Positions 26,790 to 37,248 of a stretch of DNA of 64,000 nt are shown here, piece by piece (positions within the stretch are counted from its first letter, which is position 1; each line of letters begins with the position of its first letter). The DNA is taken from NCBI GenBank assembly GCA_022769565.1, contig JALEJQ010000081.1, positions 1 through 64,000 of the forward strand, written 5' to 3'. This stretch comes from Oscillospiraceae bacterium (GTDB lineage: Bacteria; Bacillota; Clostridia; Oscillospirales; Ruminococcaceae). The position numbers were made by a program, and so were the translations under genes. Below the pieces are notes generated by a model. It saw nothing but the letters and a program-made list of their open reading frames with translations, was not told the DNA's origin and made no database searches.

Positions 26790-27383
26790 TTACTGCCTAA
26801 CCTGCATAAAAAGCCTGTTCTGCAAAGCGGCGTCCGTTTCAAAACGTCCTCTGAGAGTGGAGGAAACGGTCTTTGCCGAGGGCTTTTTTATACCTCTTGC
26901 GGTCATGCAGCTGTGGTTTGCTTCAATAAAGACCGCAACGTCCTCTGAACCGCTTGCAAGCTGCATTATTTCCGCAATGTCCGAGCCTATGCGCTCCTGC
27001 AATTGCAGCCGCTTGCACGCCATATCCGCAATACGGGCAATTTTGGAAAGACCAAGCACTCTGCCCTTTGGGATATACGCAACGGTTATTTTCATATCGT
27101 ACATAAGCGCCATATGATGCTCGCAGTAGGAGAAGGCTTCAATGTCCTTTACGATAACAATATCGCTGCCATTACCGTCCGAGAAGCCGTCCTCAAACGA
27201 TTTGTTGAACATCTCCGCAATTTCGGCGTTGGAATATCTCATTCCTTCAAAGACCTCGCCGTACATTCTTGCAACTCTGTCGGGGGTCTCTTTCAGTCCC
27301 TCACGGTCGGGGTCGTCACCCAGAGCCGTTAAAATGCCCCTGATATGCTCTTTTATAGCTTCGTAATCAATATTATTTTTCAC
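26790..27383 (-). CDS. folE: GTP cyclohydrolase I
   Basis: [68 protein letters not shown]. Confidence 0.97.
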   Translation of the reverse strand: MKNNIDYEAIKEHIRGILTALGDDPDREGLKETPDRVARMYGEVFEGMRYSNAEIAEMFNKSFEDGFSDGNGSDIVIVKDIEAFSYCEHHMALMYDMKITVAYIPKGRVLGLSKIARIADMACKRLQLQERIGSDIAEIMQLASGSEDVAVFIEANHSCMTARGIKKPSAKTVSSTLRGRFETDAALQNRLFMQVRQ

Positions 27384-27384
27384 T

Positions 27385-28053
27385 TTAAACTCCTTTTTGG
27401 TTCGGGTCCCAGATGAACTTGTGCATCTGAAGCTGCATATTTATTCCGTTCATTTTGTTTTCTATCATATATTCCACCATTTCCGATGGCTCAATGCTGC
27501 CGAAAACGGGACTGAAATAAACATTACAAATTTCGTCAAGTTTGTGTGCTGTGATGATCTCTCTTGCCCTGTCAAGGTCGGAACGGGAGGAAATAACGAA
27601 CTTAACCGTGTCATGCTTGTTGATGAGCTTATAATTTTCCGTAAGCATATGTGATTCCATACCGCTCCCGGGCAGCTTGTAATCAAGTGTAAAGGCAGGA
27701 CGGTTGTCAATGCTTGCAAACCTGTCAAGAGGAACGCTGCCGTTTGTTTCTATTTCAACGTGAATAGCCCTGTCAGCCGCCAGTTTGCGCAGAAGAACGT
27801 CAATGTCCTTTTGCATAAGAGGCTCACCGCCTGTAAGGGTAACATTCTTTACGCCTGTTTCTTTGATATAATCATAAATATCATCTTCCGTCATAAGCTC
27901 AAAGGGCGCATCGGGCAGGTTCGCCCACTTTGTATCGCAGTAGCCGCAGTTAAGATTGCAGCCCTTAAAGCGTACAAACACCGCAAGCTGCCCGGCAAGT
28001 ACCCCCTCTCCGTTAATGCTTATGAACTTTTCAACGACCTTGTATTCGCTCAT
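27385..28053 (-). CDS. queE: 7-carboxy-7-deazaguanine synthase (radical SAM)
   Basis: [16 protein letters not shown] radical SAM motif, [13 protein letters not shown]; start at [10 protein letters not shown]. Confidence 0.95.
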   Translation of the reverse strand: MSEYKVVEKFISINGEGVLAGQLAVFVRFKGCNLNCGYCDTKWANLPDAPFELMTEDDIYDYIKETGVKNVTLTGGEPLMQKDIDVLLRKLAADRAIHVEIETNGSVPLDRFASIDNRPAFTLDYKLPGSGMESHMLTENYKLINKHDTVKFVISSRSDLDRAREIITAHKLDEICNVYFSPVFGSIEPSEMVEYMIENKMNGINMQLQMHKFIWDPNQKGV

Positions 28054-28066
28054 AAATGCCGTCCTT

Positions 28067-28486
28067 TCATTCGGAATATGAAGCGCAGTTGTTGGGCGTT
28101 TCATAAACGGTAAGCTGCTTTACATCGTAGCCTTTGCTTTTCATTCGGCGGTAGAAATACTCGGCAAATTTTTCCGCAGTTGGACGGAAATCAACTTCAA
28201 TAAGGTTAAAATCTTCCGCTTTAAGCGCTTCAACGGTTGCAGGCTTAAGAGAATTTTTCTCATAAATAAAAGCGTGGTCGAAGCTGTCTGCAAGAGCCTT
28301 TAAGTCGGCTTTAAGATCGCCGAAATCAGCTATCATTCCTCTGCATTGACCGTCCGTTACAAGTTTCTCGCTTTTTATTTCAATTTCTATCTTCCACCTG
28401 TGACCGTGAAGATTGGAGCATTTTCCGCTGTAGCCGTGCAGAAAGTGTGCGCTGTCAAACGCCGCTTCGGTTTTAAGTGTGTACAT
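28067..28486 (-). CDS. queD: 6-carboxy-5,6,7,8-tetrahydropterin synthase
   Basis: FDSAHFLHGYSGKCSNLHGHRWKIEI, DFGDLK, TVYETPNNCASY; RBS tggaggaaat. Confidence 0.96.
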   Translation of the reverse strand: MYTLKTEAAFDSAHFLHGYSGKCSNLHGHRWKIEIEIKSEKLVTDGQCRGMIADFGDLKADLKALADSFDHAFIYEKNSLKPATVEALKAEDFNLIEVDFRPTAEKFAEYFYRRMKSKGYDVKQLTVYETPNNCASYSE

Positions 28487-28506
28487 ATTTCCTCCATAAA
28501 ATAAAA

Positions 28507-28536
28507 AATCGGATATGGCAGACACCATACCCGACA
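28507..28536 (-). promoter_or_regulatory. Terminator/attenuator hairpin in the queD leader
   Basis: On minus strand tcgggtatgg-tgtctg-ccatatccga followed by TTTTTT and then the queD RBS tggagg. Confidence 0.6.
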
Positions 28537-28820
28537 GAATTATCAAGCGATGTCCCGGTTTTATTTAAAGACAGGAAGGTACAAATGAACTGTCCGTATT
28601 AGAGATTTAGAGGCAAGAAGCAAGAGGCAGGATATTGCTGTCCTTACTGTGCCGTAAGTTACGATGGTTTACAAGTATAGTATATACCTCTTTTTGCATT
28701 TAGTCAAGAGAATATCGGTTTTTTTATGATTTTTCAAGAAAATACCGTGCAAACTGCAAGGTGTATTTTACGGTGATGCCTTAATTCGACTCGTTTTCAA
28801 CTATGTAAAAGTATTTGACT

Positions 28821-29201
28821 TTACAGCTTAAAACTATGTGGAAGCAGCTCGCCAAGGGTGAAAACGGCGGTTTCCCTGTCGGAGCCTTTAAGAATGATCT
28901 TAATTTCGGGAGCAAATTCCGCAAGTACCTGACGGCATATTCCGCAGGGGAAGGTAAGCTCTCCGCCGGAGGATACTATTGCAATGAATTCAAAATCCCT
29001 GTGGCCTTCCGATACAGCCTTGAATACGGCAGTGCGTTCTGCGCAGTTTGTTGCTCCGAAAGTTGCATTTTCTATGTTGCAGCCCGTGTAAACGCTGCCG
29101 TCCTTACAGAGCAGAGCTGCCCCGACTTTGAAACGGGAATATGGGGAATATGCGTGTTCCATTGCGTTTCCTGCAGCTTTCAAAAGTTCTTCGTATGTCA
29201 T
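28821..29201 (-). CDS. cdd: Cytidine deaminase
   Basis: YSPYSRFKVGAALL, TGCNIENATFGATNCAERTAVFKA, PCGICRQVLAEF. Confidence 0.96.
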   Translation of the reverse strand: MTYEELLKAAGNAMEHAYSPYSRFKVGAALLCKDGSVYTGCNIENATFGATNCAERTAVFKAVSEGHRDFEFIAIVSSGGELTFPCGICRQVLAEFAPEIKIILKGSDRETAVFTLGELLPHSFKL

Positions 29202-29364
29202 ATAACAAACCTCCTTGAAAATGCTGTTTTGCAAGATTTTATATTAGCTTATTCATTTTTAGTATAATTTTTGACTATTTACAATATAATTATACCACTA
29301 TTGCACGGTATTTGCAATAATAATACAAAGTTTTGGCGCTGCATTAAAAAAGTTTGATAATTTA

Positions 29365-29393
29365 TTGACAAGCATAATAAAAAAAGGTATAAT
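29365..29393 (+). promoter_or_regulatory. Sigma-A type promoter for aconitase gene
   Basis: TTGACA - 17 bp - TATAAT. Confidence 0.8.
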
Positions 29394-29467
29394 AAAAACG
29401 TAAAATTATATGCGGATATAGGTAAAATGATTTTCCGCAAAATTTCCGCAATGAAAGGATGTTTGGC

Positions 29468-31405
29468 ATGGGACTTACTCTGGCAGAGAAAATTCTTAAA
29501 GCTCACGTTGTTGATGGGGAGTTTGTTAAAGGAAAAGAGATCGGTATTAAGATCGATCAGACGCTGACGCAGGACGCAACCGGCACAATGGCATATCTTG
29601 AATTTGAGGCAATGGGAGTGCCCCGTGTAAAAACAGAGCGTTCCGTGGCTTACATAGACCACAATACCCTCCAGTCGGGCTTTGAAAACGCTGACGACCA
29701 CCGTTTTATCGGCTCCGTTGCAAAGAAGCACGGCATCTATTTTTCTCGCCCCGGCAACGGTATCTGCCATCAGGTCCATCTTGAACGTTTTGGCGTTCCC
29801 GGAAAGACACTTATCGGTTCCGACAGCCACACTCCCACAGGCGGCGGTATCGGTATGATAGCTATCGGCGCAGGCGGACTTGACGTTGCAGTTGCAATGG
29901 GCGGCGGCGCATATTATATCACCTATCCGAAGATCGTTAACGTTAAGCTGACGGGCAAGCTTTCCCCTTGGGTAGCTGCTAAGGACGTTATCCTTGAAGT
30001 TCTCAGAAGAATGTCCGTTAAGGGCGGCGTTGGCAAAATTATCGAATACACAGGCGAGGGCGTTAAAACTCTCAGCGTTCCCGAGCGTGCCACTATCACA
30101 AACATGGGCGCAGAGCTTGGCGCAACAACTTCCATTTTCCCCTCCGATGAGGTAACAAAGCAGTTCCTTAAGGCTCAGAAGAGAGAGGAAGTATGGACAG
30201 AGCTTTCCGCTGACCCCGATGCTGTTTACGATGAAACAATTGAAATAAATCTTTCCGAGCTTGCACCTCTTGCTGCCTGTCCTCATTCTCCCGACAACAT
30301 CAAGTCGGCTGAAGAACTGAAGGGCATGAAGATAGATCAGGTCTGCATCGGTTCCTGCACAAACAGCTCCCTTATGGATATGATGAAGGTTGCGCACATT
30401 TTAAAGGGCAAGACCGTACACCCCGATGTTTCTCTTTCTATCGCTCCCGGTTCAAAGCAGGTGCTTAATATGCTTGCGCAGAACGGTGCTCTTGCAATTA
30501 TGATAGACGCCGGCGCAAGGATACTTGAAAGTGCCTGCGGTCCCTGCATCGGTATGGGTCAGTCCCCTAATTCAAAGGGCATCTCACTCCGTACCTTCAA
30601 CAGAAACTTCGAGGGACGTTCCGGAACAAAGGACGGTCAGATCTATCTTGTATCTCCCGAGGTTGCTGCTTACTCCGCAATAAGCGGCGTGTTCTCCGAC
30701 CCCAGAGAGCTTGGCGAAATGCCCGAATTCAAGCTTCCCGAGGAGTTCGTTATCAACGACAATATGATAGTTCCTCCTGCTGCGGCTGAGAATATGGATA
30801 AGGTTGAAGTCCTCAGAGGACCCAATATAAAGCCTTTCCCCAAGACAAGTCCTCTTGCAGACAGCATTGACGCAAAATGCTCTCTTAAAGTCGGCGATAA
30901 TATCACAACCGACCACATTATGCCTGCAGGTGCAAAGATACTTCCTCTCCGTTCAAATATCCCTGCGATCTCCAAGTTCTGCTTTACGGTTTGCGACGAG
31001 GAATTCCCTGCAAGAGCGGAGGCACTTGGCAAGAGCATTATCGTCGGCGGCGCAAACTACGGTCAGGGTTCATCCCGTGAACACGCTGCGCTTGCTCCTC
31101 TTCACCTCGGCGTAAAGGCTGTGCTTGTAAAGAGCTTTGCCCGTATCCACCGTTCAAATCTTATCAATGCAGGTATCCTGCCCCTTACCTTTGTTAACGA
31201 GAGCGATTATGACAAGATCTCTCAGGGCGACGAGCTTGAGCTTGCAAATGTAAGAAAGTCCGTTGAAGCAGGCGAAACACAGCTTACGGTAAAGAATAAA
31301 ACAACAGGTGAGGAGATACCTGTTCTCTGCGAACTTACAGGCAGAACAAAGGATATTATCCTTGCAGGCGGACTTCTCGATTATACAAGAGAAAGCCTTA
31401 AATAA
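29468..31405 (+). CDS. Aconitate hydratase
   Basis: LIGSDSHTPTGGGIGMIAIGAGG, VCIGSCTNSS, ACGPCIGMGQSP, GGANYGQGSSREHAALAP. Confidence 0.95.
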   Translation: MGLTLAEKILKAHVVDGEFVKGKEIGIKIDQTLTQDATGTMAYLEFEAMGVPRVKTERSVAYIDHNTLQSGFENADDHRFIGSVAKKHGIYFSRPGNGICHQVHLERFGVPGKTLIGSDSHTPTGGGIGMIAIGAGGLDVAVAMGGGAYYITYPKIVNVKLTGKLSPWVAAKDVILEVLRRMSVKGGVGKIIEYTGEGVKTLSVPERATITNMGAELGATTSIFPSDEVTKQFLKAQKREEVWTELSADPDAVYDETIEINLSELAPLAACPHSPDNIKSAEELKGMKIDQVCIGSCTNSSLMDMMKVAHILKGKTVHPDVSLSIAPGSKQVLNMLAQNGALAIMIDAGARILESACGPCIGMGQSPNSKGISLRTFNRNFEGRSGTKDGQIYLVSPEVAAYSAISGVFSDPRELGEMPEFKLPEEFVINDNMIVPPAAAENMDKVEVLRGPNIKPFPKTSPLADSIDAKCSLKVGDNITTDHIMPAGAKILPLRSNIPAISKFCFTVCDEEFPARAEALGKSIIVGGANYGQGSSREHAALAPLHLGVKAVLVKSFARIHRSNLINAGILPLTFVNESDYDKISQGDELELANVRKSVEAGETQLTVKNKTTGEEIPVLCELTGRTKDIILAGGLLDYTRESLK

Positions 31406-31407
31406 AA

Positions 31408-31836
31408 ATGTGCTGCTCTAAATGCGGTCTTGACTGCGGCAAGTGTAGCCTTAAAGAAGAGTATGGCTGCTCGGGCTGTCTTGAAATGACGGACGGTTAC
31501 TGGGGAGAAAAATGCGAGATAAAAGCGTGCTGTGAAGAAAAAGGGCTTGAGCACTGCGGACTTTGCAAGGATTTTCCCTGTGAAATGCTGCTTGATTACT
31601 CCTATGACCCGGAAACGGGGGATGACGGAGAAAGGCTCCTTAACTGCAAGAAATGGGCGGATGAAAAAAGCTCCGCTCATGACAGCCGCATAAAAAATAT
31701 TGTTCTCGGCGTTGTCCTCGGCGGCATTTCCGGCTTGATATTAGGTGAATGGCAGGGTATGGTTATCCCCTTTGTTTTAGGGGGAACGATCGTCGGTACG
31801 GGCGTTGCCCTTATGATAGAAACAGCTAAGAAATGA
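31408..31836 (+). CDS. DUF3795-like Cys-rich protein with C-terminal TM hairpin
   Basis: CCSKCGLDCGKCSLKEEYGCSGCLE..CEIKACCEEKGLEHCGLCKDFPCEML. Confidence 0.7.
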   Translation: MCCSKCGLDCGKCSLKEEYGCSGCLEMTDGYWGEKCEIKACCEEKGLEHCGLCKDFPCEMLLDYSYDPETGDDGERLLNCKKWADEKSSAHDSRIKNIVLGVVLGGISGLILGEWQGMVIPFVLGGTIVGTGVALMIETAKK

Positions 31837-31845
31837 GGTCGGTCA

Positions 31846-32616
31846 ATGGGCGAAAACAGTACGTCTTTAGCTGCTCCCGTAGGCGGCAAAAAGCTTGGTT
31901 CGGACGTTATCAAGTATATTGCGGCTGCAGCAATGCTTATAGACCATATTGCGTGGTGCTTTGTTGACACATATTCCGTTCTCGGACAGACAATGCACAT
32001 AATCGGCAGAATGACCGCTCCAATAATGTGCTATTTTATCGCCGAGGGCTATCATTACACAAGCAACGTAAAAAAATATATGCTCAGGCTTGGTATTTTT
32101 GCGCTGCTTTCATGGATACCCTTTGTTTATATGGAAACAGGGCAGCTGCCTTTCGGAATTACTGACGGAAAACCCTGGGTCTTGCCGATGCAGGGGGTCA
32201 TATACACCTTTTTCCTGGGGCTTTGGGCGCTTATCATTGTACATAACGAAAAAATACCGCCTCTTATCAGAGGGTTTATGGTATTTATGCTGTGCGCCAT
32301 ATCAATTATCGGTGACTGGCCTGTTTTTGCAGTGGTGTGGATATTGCTATTTGACCGTTTTAGAGGAGATTTAAAAAAGCAGGCGATCGCTTTTGCGGTT
32401 TCAAGCATAGTAATGATATTTCTGATTTTCGATGTTATGATGAATCAAGCGGTCACGGAATATCTGTTCCAGTTCAGCGTTCTTCTTGCTCTTGTACCCC
32501 TTTATTTTTACAGCGGAGAAAAGGGCAGAGGCGGAAGGTTCAACAAATGGTTTTTCTACGTTTTCTATCCGCTTCATATGCTGATATTGGGCATACTTAA
32601 ATTTAATATACTGTAA
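31846..32616 (+). CDS. TraX family membrane protein
   Basis: DVIKYIAAAAMLIDHIAWCF..IGRMTAPIMCYFIAEGYHYTSN..KYMLRLGIFALLSWIPF; C-terminal FYVFYPLHMLIL. Confidence 0.9.
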   Translation: MGENSTSLAAPVGGKKLGSDVIKYIAAAAMLIDHIAWCFVDTYSVLGQTMHIIGRMTAPIMCYFIAEGYHYTSNVKKYMLRLGIFALLSWIPFVYMETGQLPFGITDGKPWVLPMQGVIYTFFLGLWALIIVHNEKIPPLIRGFMVFMLCAISIIGDWPVFAVVWILLFDRFRGDLKKQAIAFAVSSIVMIFLIFDVMMNQAVTEYLFQFSVLLALVPLYFYSGEKGRGGRFNKWFFYVFYPLHMLILGILKFNIL

Positions 32617-32655
32617 ACAATTGCGGCGTATATTCCGCATTAAGGAGGATTTTTT

Positions 32656-33867
32656 ATGGAAAAGATCAAAATGACTACCCCACTCGTTGAAATGGACGGA
32701 GATGAAATGACCAGAGTTATCTGGAAGTGGATTAAGGACATTCTCATTCTGCCCTATGTTGACCTGAACACGGAATATTACGATCTCGGTCTTGAACACA
32801 GAAACGAGACCAACGATCAGGTCACAATTGATTCTGCAGAGGCTACAAAGAAGTACGGCGTGGCTGTAAAGTGTGCAACCATTACTCCTAATGCTGCCCG
32901 TATGACAGAGTACAATCTGAAGGAAATGTGGAAATCCCCTAACGGCACTATCAGAGCTATCCTTGACGGTACAGTTTTCCGTACTCCTATTATCGTCAAC
33001 GGAATCACTCCTTATATCCCCACATGGACTAAGCCTATCACAATTGCCCGTCACGCTTACGGTGATGTTTACAAGAACACCGAGCTTCGTGTTGAAGAAG
33101 GCTCTAAGGCTGAGCTTGTTGTTACAAAGAAGGACGGCAGCGAGGAAAGAGCCCTTATCCACGATTTCAAGGGCACGGACGGCATTATCCAGGGACTTCA
33201 CAACACCGACAAGTCCATTTCCAGCTTTGCAAGAGCTTGCTTCAACTTTGCCGTTGACACAAAGCAGGATCTGTGGTTCGCTACAAAGGACACCATTTCC
33301 AAAAAGTACGACCACCGCTTCAAGGATATTTTTGCTGAAATTTACGAAAATGAATACAAGGCTAAGTTTGAAGAGCTTGGCATAGAATATTTCTATACTC
33401 TTATCGACGACGCAGTTGCAAGAGTTATCCGTTCTAACGGCGGATATATCTGGGCCTGCAAGAACTATGACGGTGACGTTATGTCCGATATGGTCGCAAC
33501 TGCTTACGGAAGCCTTGCAATGATGACCTCCGTTCTCGTTTCTCCCGACGGAGTTTACGAGTACGAAGCTGCTCACGGCACCGTTCAGCGCCATTATTAC
33601 AAGTATCTCAAGGGCGAAAAGACCTCCACAAACAGCGTTGCAACTATCTTCGCATGGTCGGGAGCGCTCCGCAAGAGAGGCGAGCTGGACAAGAACGACG
33701 CTCTTGTAAAGTATGCTGACAATCTTGAAAAGGCTACTATCCAGACTATCGAAGAAGGAGTTATGACAGGCGACCTTGAAGCTCTTTCCTCCATTCAAAA
33801 TAAGAAAAAGGTGGATTCCGAGGAATTCCTCAAGGCTATAAACGAGCGTCTTGCCAAGCTTATGTAA
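32656..33867 (+). CDS. icd: NADP-dependent isocitrate dehydrogenase
   Basis: [66 protein letters not shown]. Confidence 0.97.
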   Translation: MEKIKMTTPLVEMDGDEMTRVIWKWIKDILILPYVDLNTEYYDLGLEHRNETNDQVTIDSAEATKKYGVAVKCATITPNAARMTEYNLKEMWKSPNGTIRAILDGTVFRTPIIVNGITPYIPTWTKPITIARHAYGDVYKNTELRVEEGSKAELVVTKKDGSEERALIHDFKGTDGIIQGLHNTDKSISSFARACFNFAVDTKQDLWFATKDTISKKYDHRFKDIFAEIYENEYKAKFEELGIEYFYTLIDDAVARVIRSNGGYIWACKNYDGDVMSDMVATAYGSLAMMTSVLVSPDGVYEYEAAHGTVQRHYYKYLKGEKTSTNSVATIFAWSGALRKRGELDKNDALVKYADNLEKATIQTIEEGVMTGDLEALSSIQNKKKVDSEEFLKAINERLAKLM

Positions 33868-33895
33868 TCACGTTAAATCAGGGAGAAAAGTGTAA

Positions 33896-34567
33896 ATGCC
33901 TAAGTCAAAAAAATCTGAAATTTCGGCGTCTGTAATAAAGCGTCTGCCAAGATATTACAGGTTTATAGGTGAGCTTGTCAAACAGGGAATAGTGAGAAGC
34001 TCGTCGGGAGAGCTTGCGGAGAGAATGTCGCTGACGGCTTCTCAGATAAGGCAGGATCTCAACTGCTTTGGCGGTTTCGGTCAGCAGGGCTATGGCTACA
34101 ACCTTGTTGAGCTGAGAGAGGAAATAGGCAAGATACTCGGTATAGACTGCGGCTACAGAGCTGTCCTTTTCGGCGCAGGAAATCTTGGCAAAGCCATTGC
34201 AAGCCATATGAATTTCAAGGAATACGGCTGGAACCTTATCGGTATTTTCGACAGCGACCTGCGTAAGGAAAACGAGAAGGTCTCCGAACTGAACGTTATG
34301 CCCATAAGCCGTATGGAGGAGTTTTTCAAAAGTGAGCAGCCGGAGATCGCCATACTTTGTATTCCGAAAGCTGCAGCTCAGGAGCTTGCGGATAAGCTGA
34401 TAGCGCTGGGAATAAAAGCGTTCTGGAATTTCAGCCATTACGACCTGAAGGTCTCCCATAAGGATATTATCGTTGAGAACGTTCATCTCGGCGACAGTAT
34501 CATGACCCTTTCCTACGGTCTGACAAACTATGAAGACGGTGACAATGAAGAAACCGCCGGAAACTAA
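33896..34567 (+). CDS. rex: Redox-sensing transcriptional repressor Rex
   Basis: RLPRYYRFIGELVKQGIVRSSSGELAERMSLTASQIRQDLNCFGGFGQQGYGYN; GAGNLGKAIASH. Confidence 0.97.
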   Translation: MPKSKKSEISASVIKRLPRYYRFIGELVKQGIVRSSSGELAERMSLTASQIRQDLNCFGGFGQQGYGYNLVELREEIGKILGIDCGYRAVLFGAGNLGKAIASHMNFKEYGWNLIGIFDSDLRKENEKVSELNVMPISRMEEFFKSEQPEIAILCIPKAAAQELADKLIALGIKAFWNFSHYDLKVSHKDIIVENVHLGDSIMTLSYGLTNYEDGDNEETAGN

Positions 34568-34574
34568 AATTTCA

Positions 34575-34608
34575 GGCTGTCCGTGAAAAAAACGGGCAGC
34601 TTTTTTGT
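34575..34608 (+). terminator. Rho-independent terminator after rex
   Basis: gctgtccgtgaaaaaaacgggcagc then T6. Confidence 0.75.
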
Positions 34609-34739
34609 TTTTTTGAAAATTTGGTGAAAATTGAATAAAACGCCGTTTTAAATTGACTATTTGCGATAACTGTGATATAATAAAATCACATTGAAAAAGT
34701 CATACGGTTTTATACTAATTTTTTCCATGAGGTGATTTA

Positions 34740-35843
34740 ATGTCTGCAAGGGCAGGTGCGGTGCTTGGTGCTGTTGTTGCCTTCGGATTTATGGGTACGG
34801 GCTGTGTTCCCACCGACGGGCTTTCTGCCGAAAATACTGGTTCAGCCGCATATAATGTTTCAGACAATAATTCTGCTTCGGTGGATATTTCGGAAAACAA
34901 GGATAAGGAAAACGGGGGAACGTCCGAGCGGTTCAGACAGGCGGAGACTATTGTTTCCGAGTTTATGGACGGTTTTCTTTATCATGATCACGATGTGCTT
35001 GTGCAGTATGGCGGAGCACGTTCTTTAAGCGCTTACAGTTTTCTGGACGGGGTATGTCTTACCGATTGGGAGATTATTGACTTCTCCGATTATGAAAACA
35101 GCGGAAATTTTCAGGATAACGATAAAATTTACACGTTTAAGATCAAAATGAATATTTCGGAAAGTTCAAGCGAGCTGTTTCCCGTAGGGGAGAGTGTTTG
35201 GTTCCTTGATGTTTCCGATACGGACAAGTCCTATTTCTCCTATTTTGCACCTGAGGGGGCAGAGAAAAAAACTATCCTTGCCGACAGCGCTGACAGTCTG
35301 GAGGTAAGCAGTGCAGTAAAAATGTGCTATGCCTATACTTCAGCTTTCGATTGGATATGCGGCGATGATATGGTTCCCGACCGTGAGGCTGTGGATAATA
35401 AGATAGAAAAGGAAAGGCTTGTATGCAATCTCCTTGAATTCTGCAACTATTTTGACAGCAGCGGCGACCCGTCAGACAACGGCATGAGCTATTCCGCAGA
35501 GTGGCTTAAGGACAGCGCAGAAAAGCTGCTGGGAATAACCGAACTGGACTTTACCGGTATTACTCTTTACAACGCCGGAGATGATACACTTAAAAACAAC
35601 ATTTTAAAGTACAGCTGGGGCTACGCAACGCTGGAAAGCGAGCAGTATGATGAGGATAACGGTGTGCATACGGTTGTCATTGACTGGTATGCCGATACGA
35701 TATTCCTTTCCAAGGCGTTTACCGTAAAATACACCCTTTCCGACAACAGCGACGGTACAATGAGGCTGCTTTCATCGGAGAAGATTTATGACAGCGGAGA
35801 AAGACCGTTGTTCTTTACGGAAAGCTTAAATTTTGATCAGTGA
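34740..35843 (+). CDS. Uncharacterised lipoprotein
   Basis: Signal peptide with lipobox FMGTGC; long clean ORF; RBS gaggtg. Confidence 0.65.
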   Translation: MSARAGAVLGAVVAFGFMGTGCVPTDGLSAENTGSAAYNVSDNNSASVDISENKDKENGGTSERFRQAETIVSEFMDGFLYHDHDVLVQYGGARSLSAYSFLDGVCLTDWEIIDFSDYENSGNFQDNDKIYTFKIKMNISESSSELFPVGESVWFLDVSDTDKSYFSYFAPEGAEKKTILADSADSLEVSSAVKMCYAYTSAFDWICGDDMVPDREAVDNKIEKERLVCNLLEFCNYFDSSGDPSDNGMSYSAEWLKDSAEKLLGITELDFTGITLYNAGDDTLKNNILKYSWGYATLESEQYDEDNGVHTVVIDWYADTIFLSKAFTVKYTLSDNSDGTMRLLSSEKIYDSGERPLFFTESLNFDQ

Positions 35844-35858
35844 CAGACGGGGGAGCTT

Positions 35859-36185
35859 GTGAAAAAGATAATAATGGGGATACTGTCGGTGCTGCCTGCG
35901 GTTTTGTTTATTGCAGGGCTGACGGTAAATAAAATTGTATATTCCGAGCTTGAAAAATACGGGTACGATGCGCTTCCGGACAGCATGGCAGGGCTTTATA
36001 ACGCAGGACTGATAATTCTTGCCGTAGCGGTTCTGTTTTACGTTGCGGCAGTTATTACATATCTTGTGTACAACCGGAAAAATCTGTACATTACCTACGA
36101 TAAAAAAATCGGCTGGGGATATATGATAGTCTGCATAGGGGTCGTTGCAATGCCGGCTTACTGGTACAATTTTATAAAGAAGTAA
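35859..36185 (+). CDS. Small uncharacterised membrane protein (3 predicted TM)
   Basis: Hydrophobic segments; GTG start close behind the lipoprotein gene. Confidence 0.6.
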   Translation: MKKIIMGILSVLPAVLFIAGLTVNKIVYSELEKYGYDALPDSMAGLYNAGLIILAVAVLFYVAAVITYLVYNRKNLYITYDKKIGWGYMIVCIGVVAMPAYWYNFIKK

Positions 36186-36187
36186 TA

Positions 36188-36348
36188 ATACTAATAACCA
36201 TTTAACCTATGGATAAAATACGGCGGCTATAATACGCCCACTCTGCGTCAAACTCCCTTAACAGGCGGCAGCCTGCCTGCGGTCGTTTTCCTTGATTGGT
36301 CGTATTCTATCCACCGTCTTTATCCATAGAACAAATGGTTATTAGTAT
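36188..36348. repeat. MITE-like element, TACTAATAACCAT terminal inverted repeats
   Basis: atactaataaccattt ... aaatggttattagtat; core shared with 49737..49951. Confidence 0.75.
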
Positions 36349-36349
36349 A

Positions 36350-36391
36350 AAACCGCCCTTGGAAGAAATTTCCCAAGGGCGGTTTTTTTTA
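36350..36391. terminator. Terminator between convergent genes
   Basis: aaccgcccttgg..aagaaattt..cccaagggcggtttttttt. Confidence 0.8.
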
Positions 36392-36402
36392 TGCCTATTC
36401 AG

Positions 36403-37002
36403 TTATTTTCCGCTTATATCCTCACCGTTTGTTTCAATAACATTTCCCTTTGCGGCTTCACGGACGCTGCGTACAAACTTGTCCACCTTCCATACGGCTA
36501 CAGCGGAGGATATTCCGTCAAAAACAAGGCTTATTCCTGCCAAAGTCATAGTTACGGCAACCGTTCCGAAGGGCGCAGCTACTGTGATTATTCCGAATAT
36601 AAGCGTTATCACGGCTATGATAAGCAGTATCCACCAGAAGCTGTATCTCAGACGTTTAAGCTCAAAGGCATTCTGGAAAAATCCGAAGCTGTGAACAAGC
36701 ACCACAAATCCTATAACGACCGTCAGAAATTGTACGAAATTTTCCGAGCGGAGAGTGACCCACAGACCAAGGGCAAGCTGTATCAGACCCGTTATCAGCG
36801 TTGCTCCGCCTATATGTTCCGACATATTAAGGAAATAAGAGCCGGTTACGAACAGACCGCTCATCAGCAGCAGGAATCCTGCTATCCTGCATATCATCAC
36901 CGTTGCTCCCACAGGCTTGGCAATAAGGACTACTCCAAGAGCAATGGTTATTATTGAAGCGAGAATGACCGAGGTTTTGCGTTTTTTCAGTATTTCTTTC
37001 AT
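36403..37002 (-). CDS. HdeD/DUF308-like membrane protein
   Basis: Multiple short TM helices; WWILLIIAVITLIFGIITVAAPFG type pattern. Confidence 0.7.
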   Translation of the reverse strand: MKEILKKRKTSVILASIITIALGVVLIAKPVGATVMICRIAGFLLLMSGLFVTGSYFLNMSEHIGGATLITGLIQLALGLWVTLRSENFVQFLTVVIGFVVLVHSFGFFQNAFELKRLRYSFWWILLIIAVITLIFGIITVAAPFGTVAVTMTLAGISLVFDGISSAVAVWKVDKFVRSVREAAKGNVIETNGEDISGK

Positions 37003-37157
37003 ATTGTAAGTCGTCCTTTCTTTAATGAAGCGGCAAAACGCCGTCTTTATGAGAAATATAATAGCACATCTTCTTTATTTTTTCAAGGGACAATTTTAAG
37101 AGTTTGTATAGCAAAGGTTAAATATGTTTAGATTGTAGACCAAAATGTCTTTTAGGG

Positions 37158-37186
37158 TTGACAATGCTAAAAAATGGTGTTATAAT
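37158..37186 (+). promoter_or_regulatory. Sigma-A type promoter for bioY
   Basis: TTGACA - 17 bp - TATAAT. Confidence 0.8.
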
Positions 37187-37248
37187 TTGTACGGATCATG
37201 ATTAAGTCGGATTAATGTCTGCATCAAAGGAAAGGAAGAGGATTTTTT

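Noticed and set aside
29279-30397. 372-aa minus-strand ORF
   Set aside because: Shadow ORF antisense to aconitase, with Cys/Ser-rich non-family composition.
31846-32616. TraX as evidence of a conjugative element
   Set aside because: TraX-family proteins are common chromosomal genes; no relaxase, T4SS or integrase genes are present.
32401-33798. 465-aa minus-strand ORF
   Set aside because: Shadow ORF antisense to icd; the sense strand encodes a clear isocitrate dehydrogenase.
37060-37248. Possible BirA operator upstream of bioY
   Set aside because: A sigma-A promoter is clear, but I could not find a convincing paired GTTAAC-type operator.
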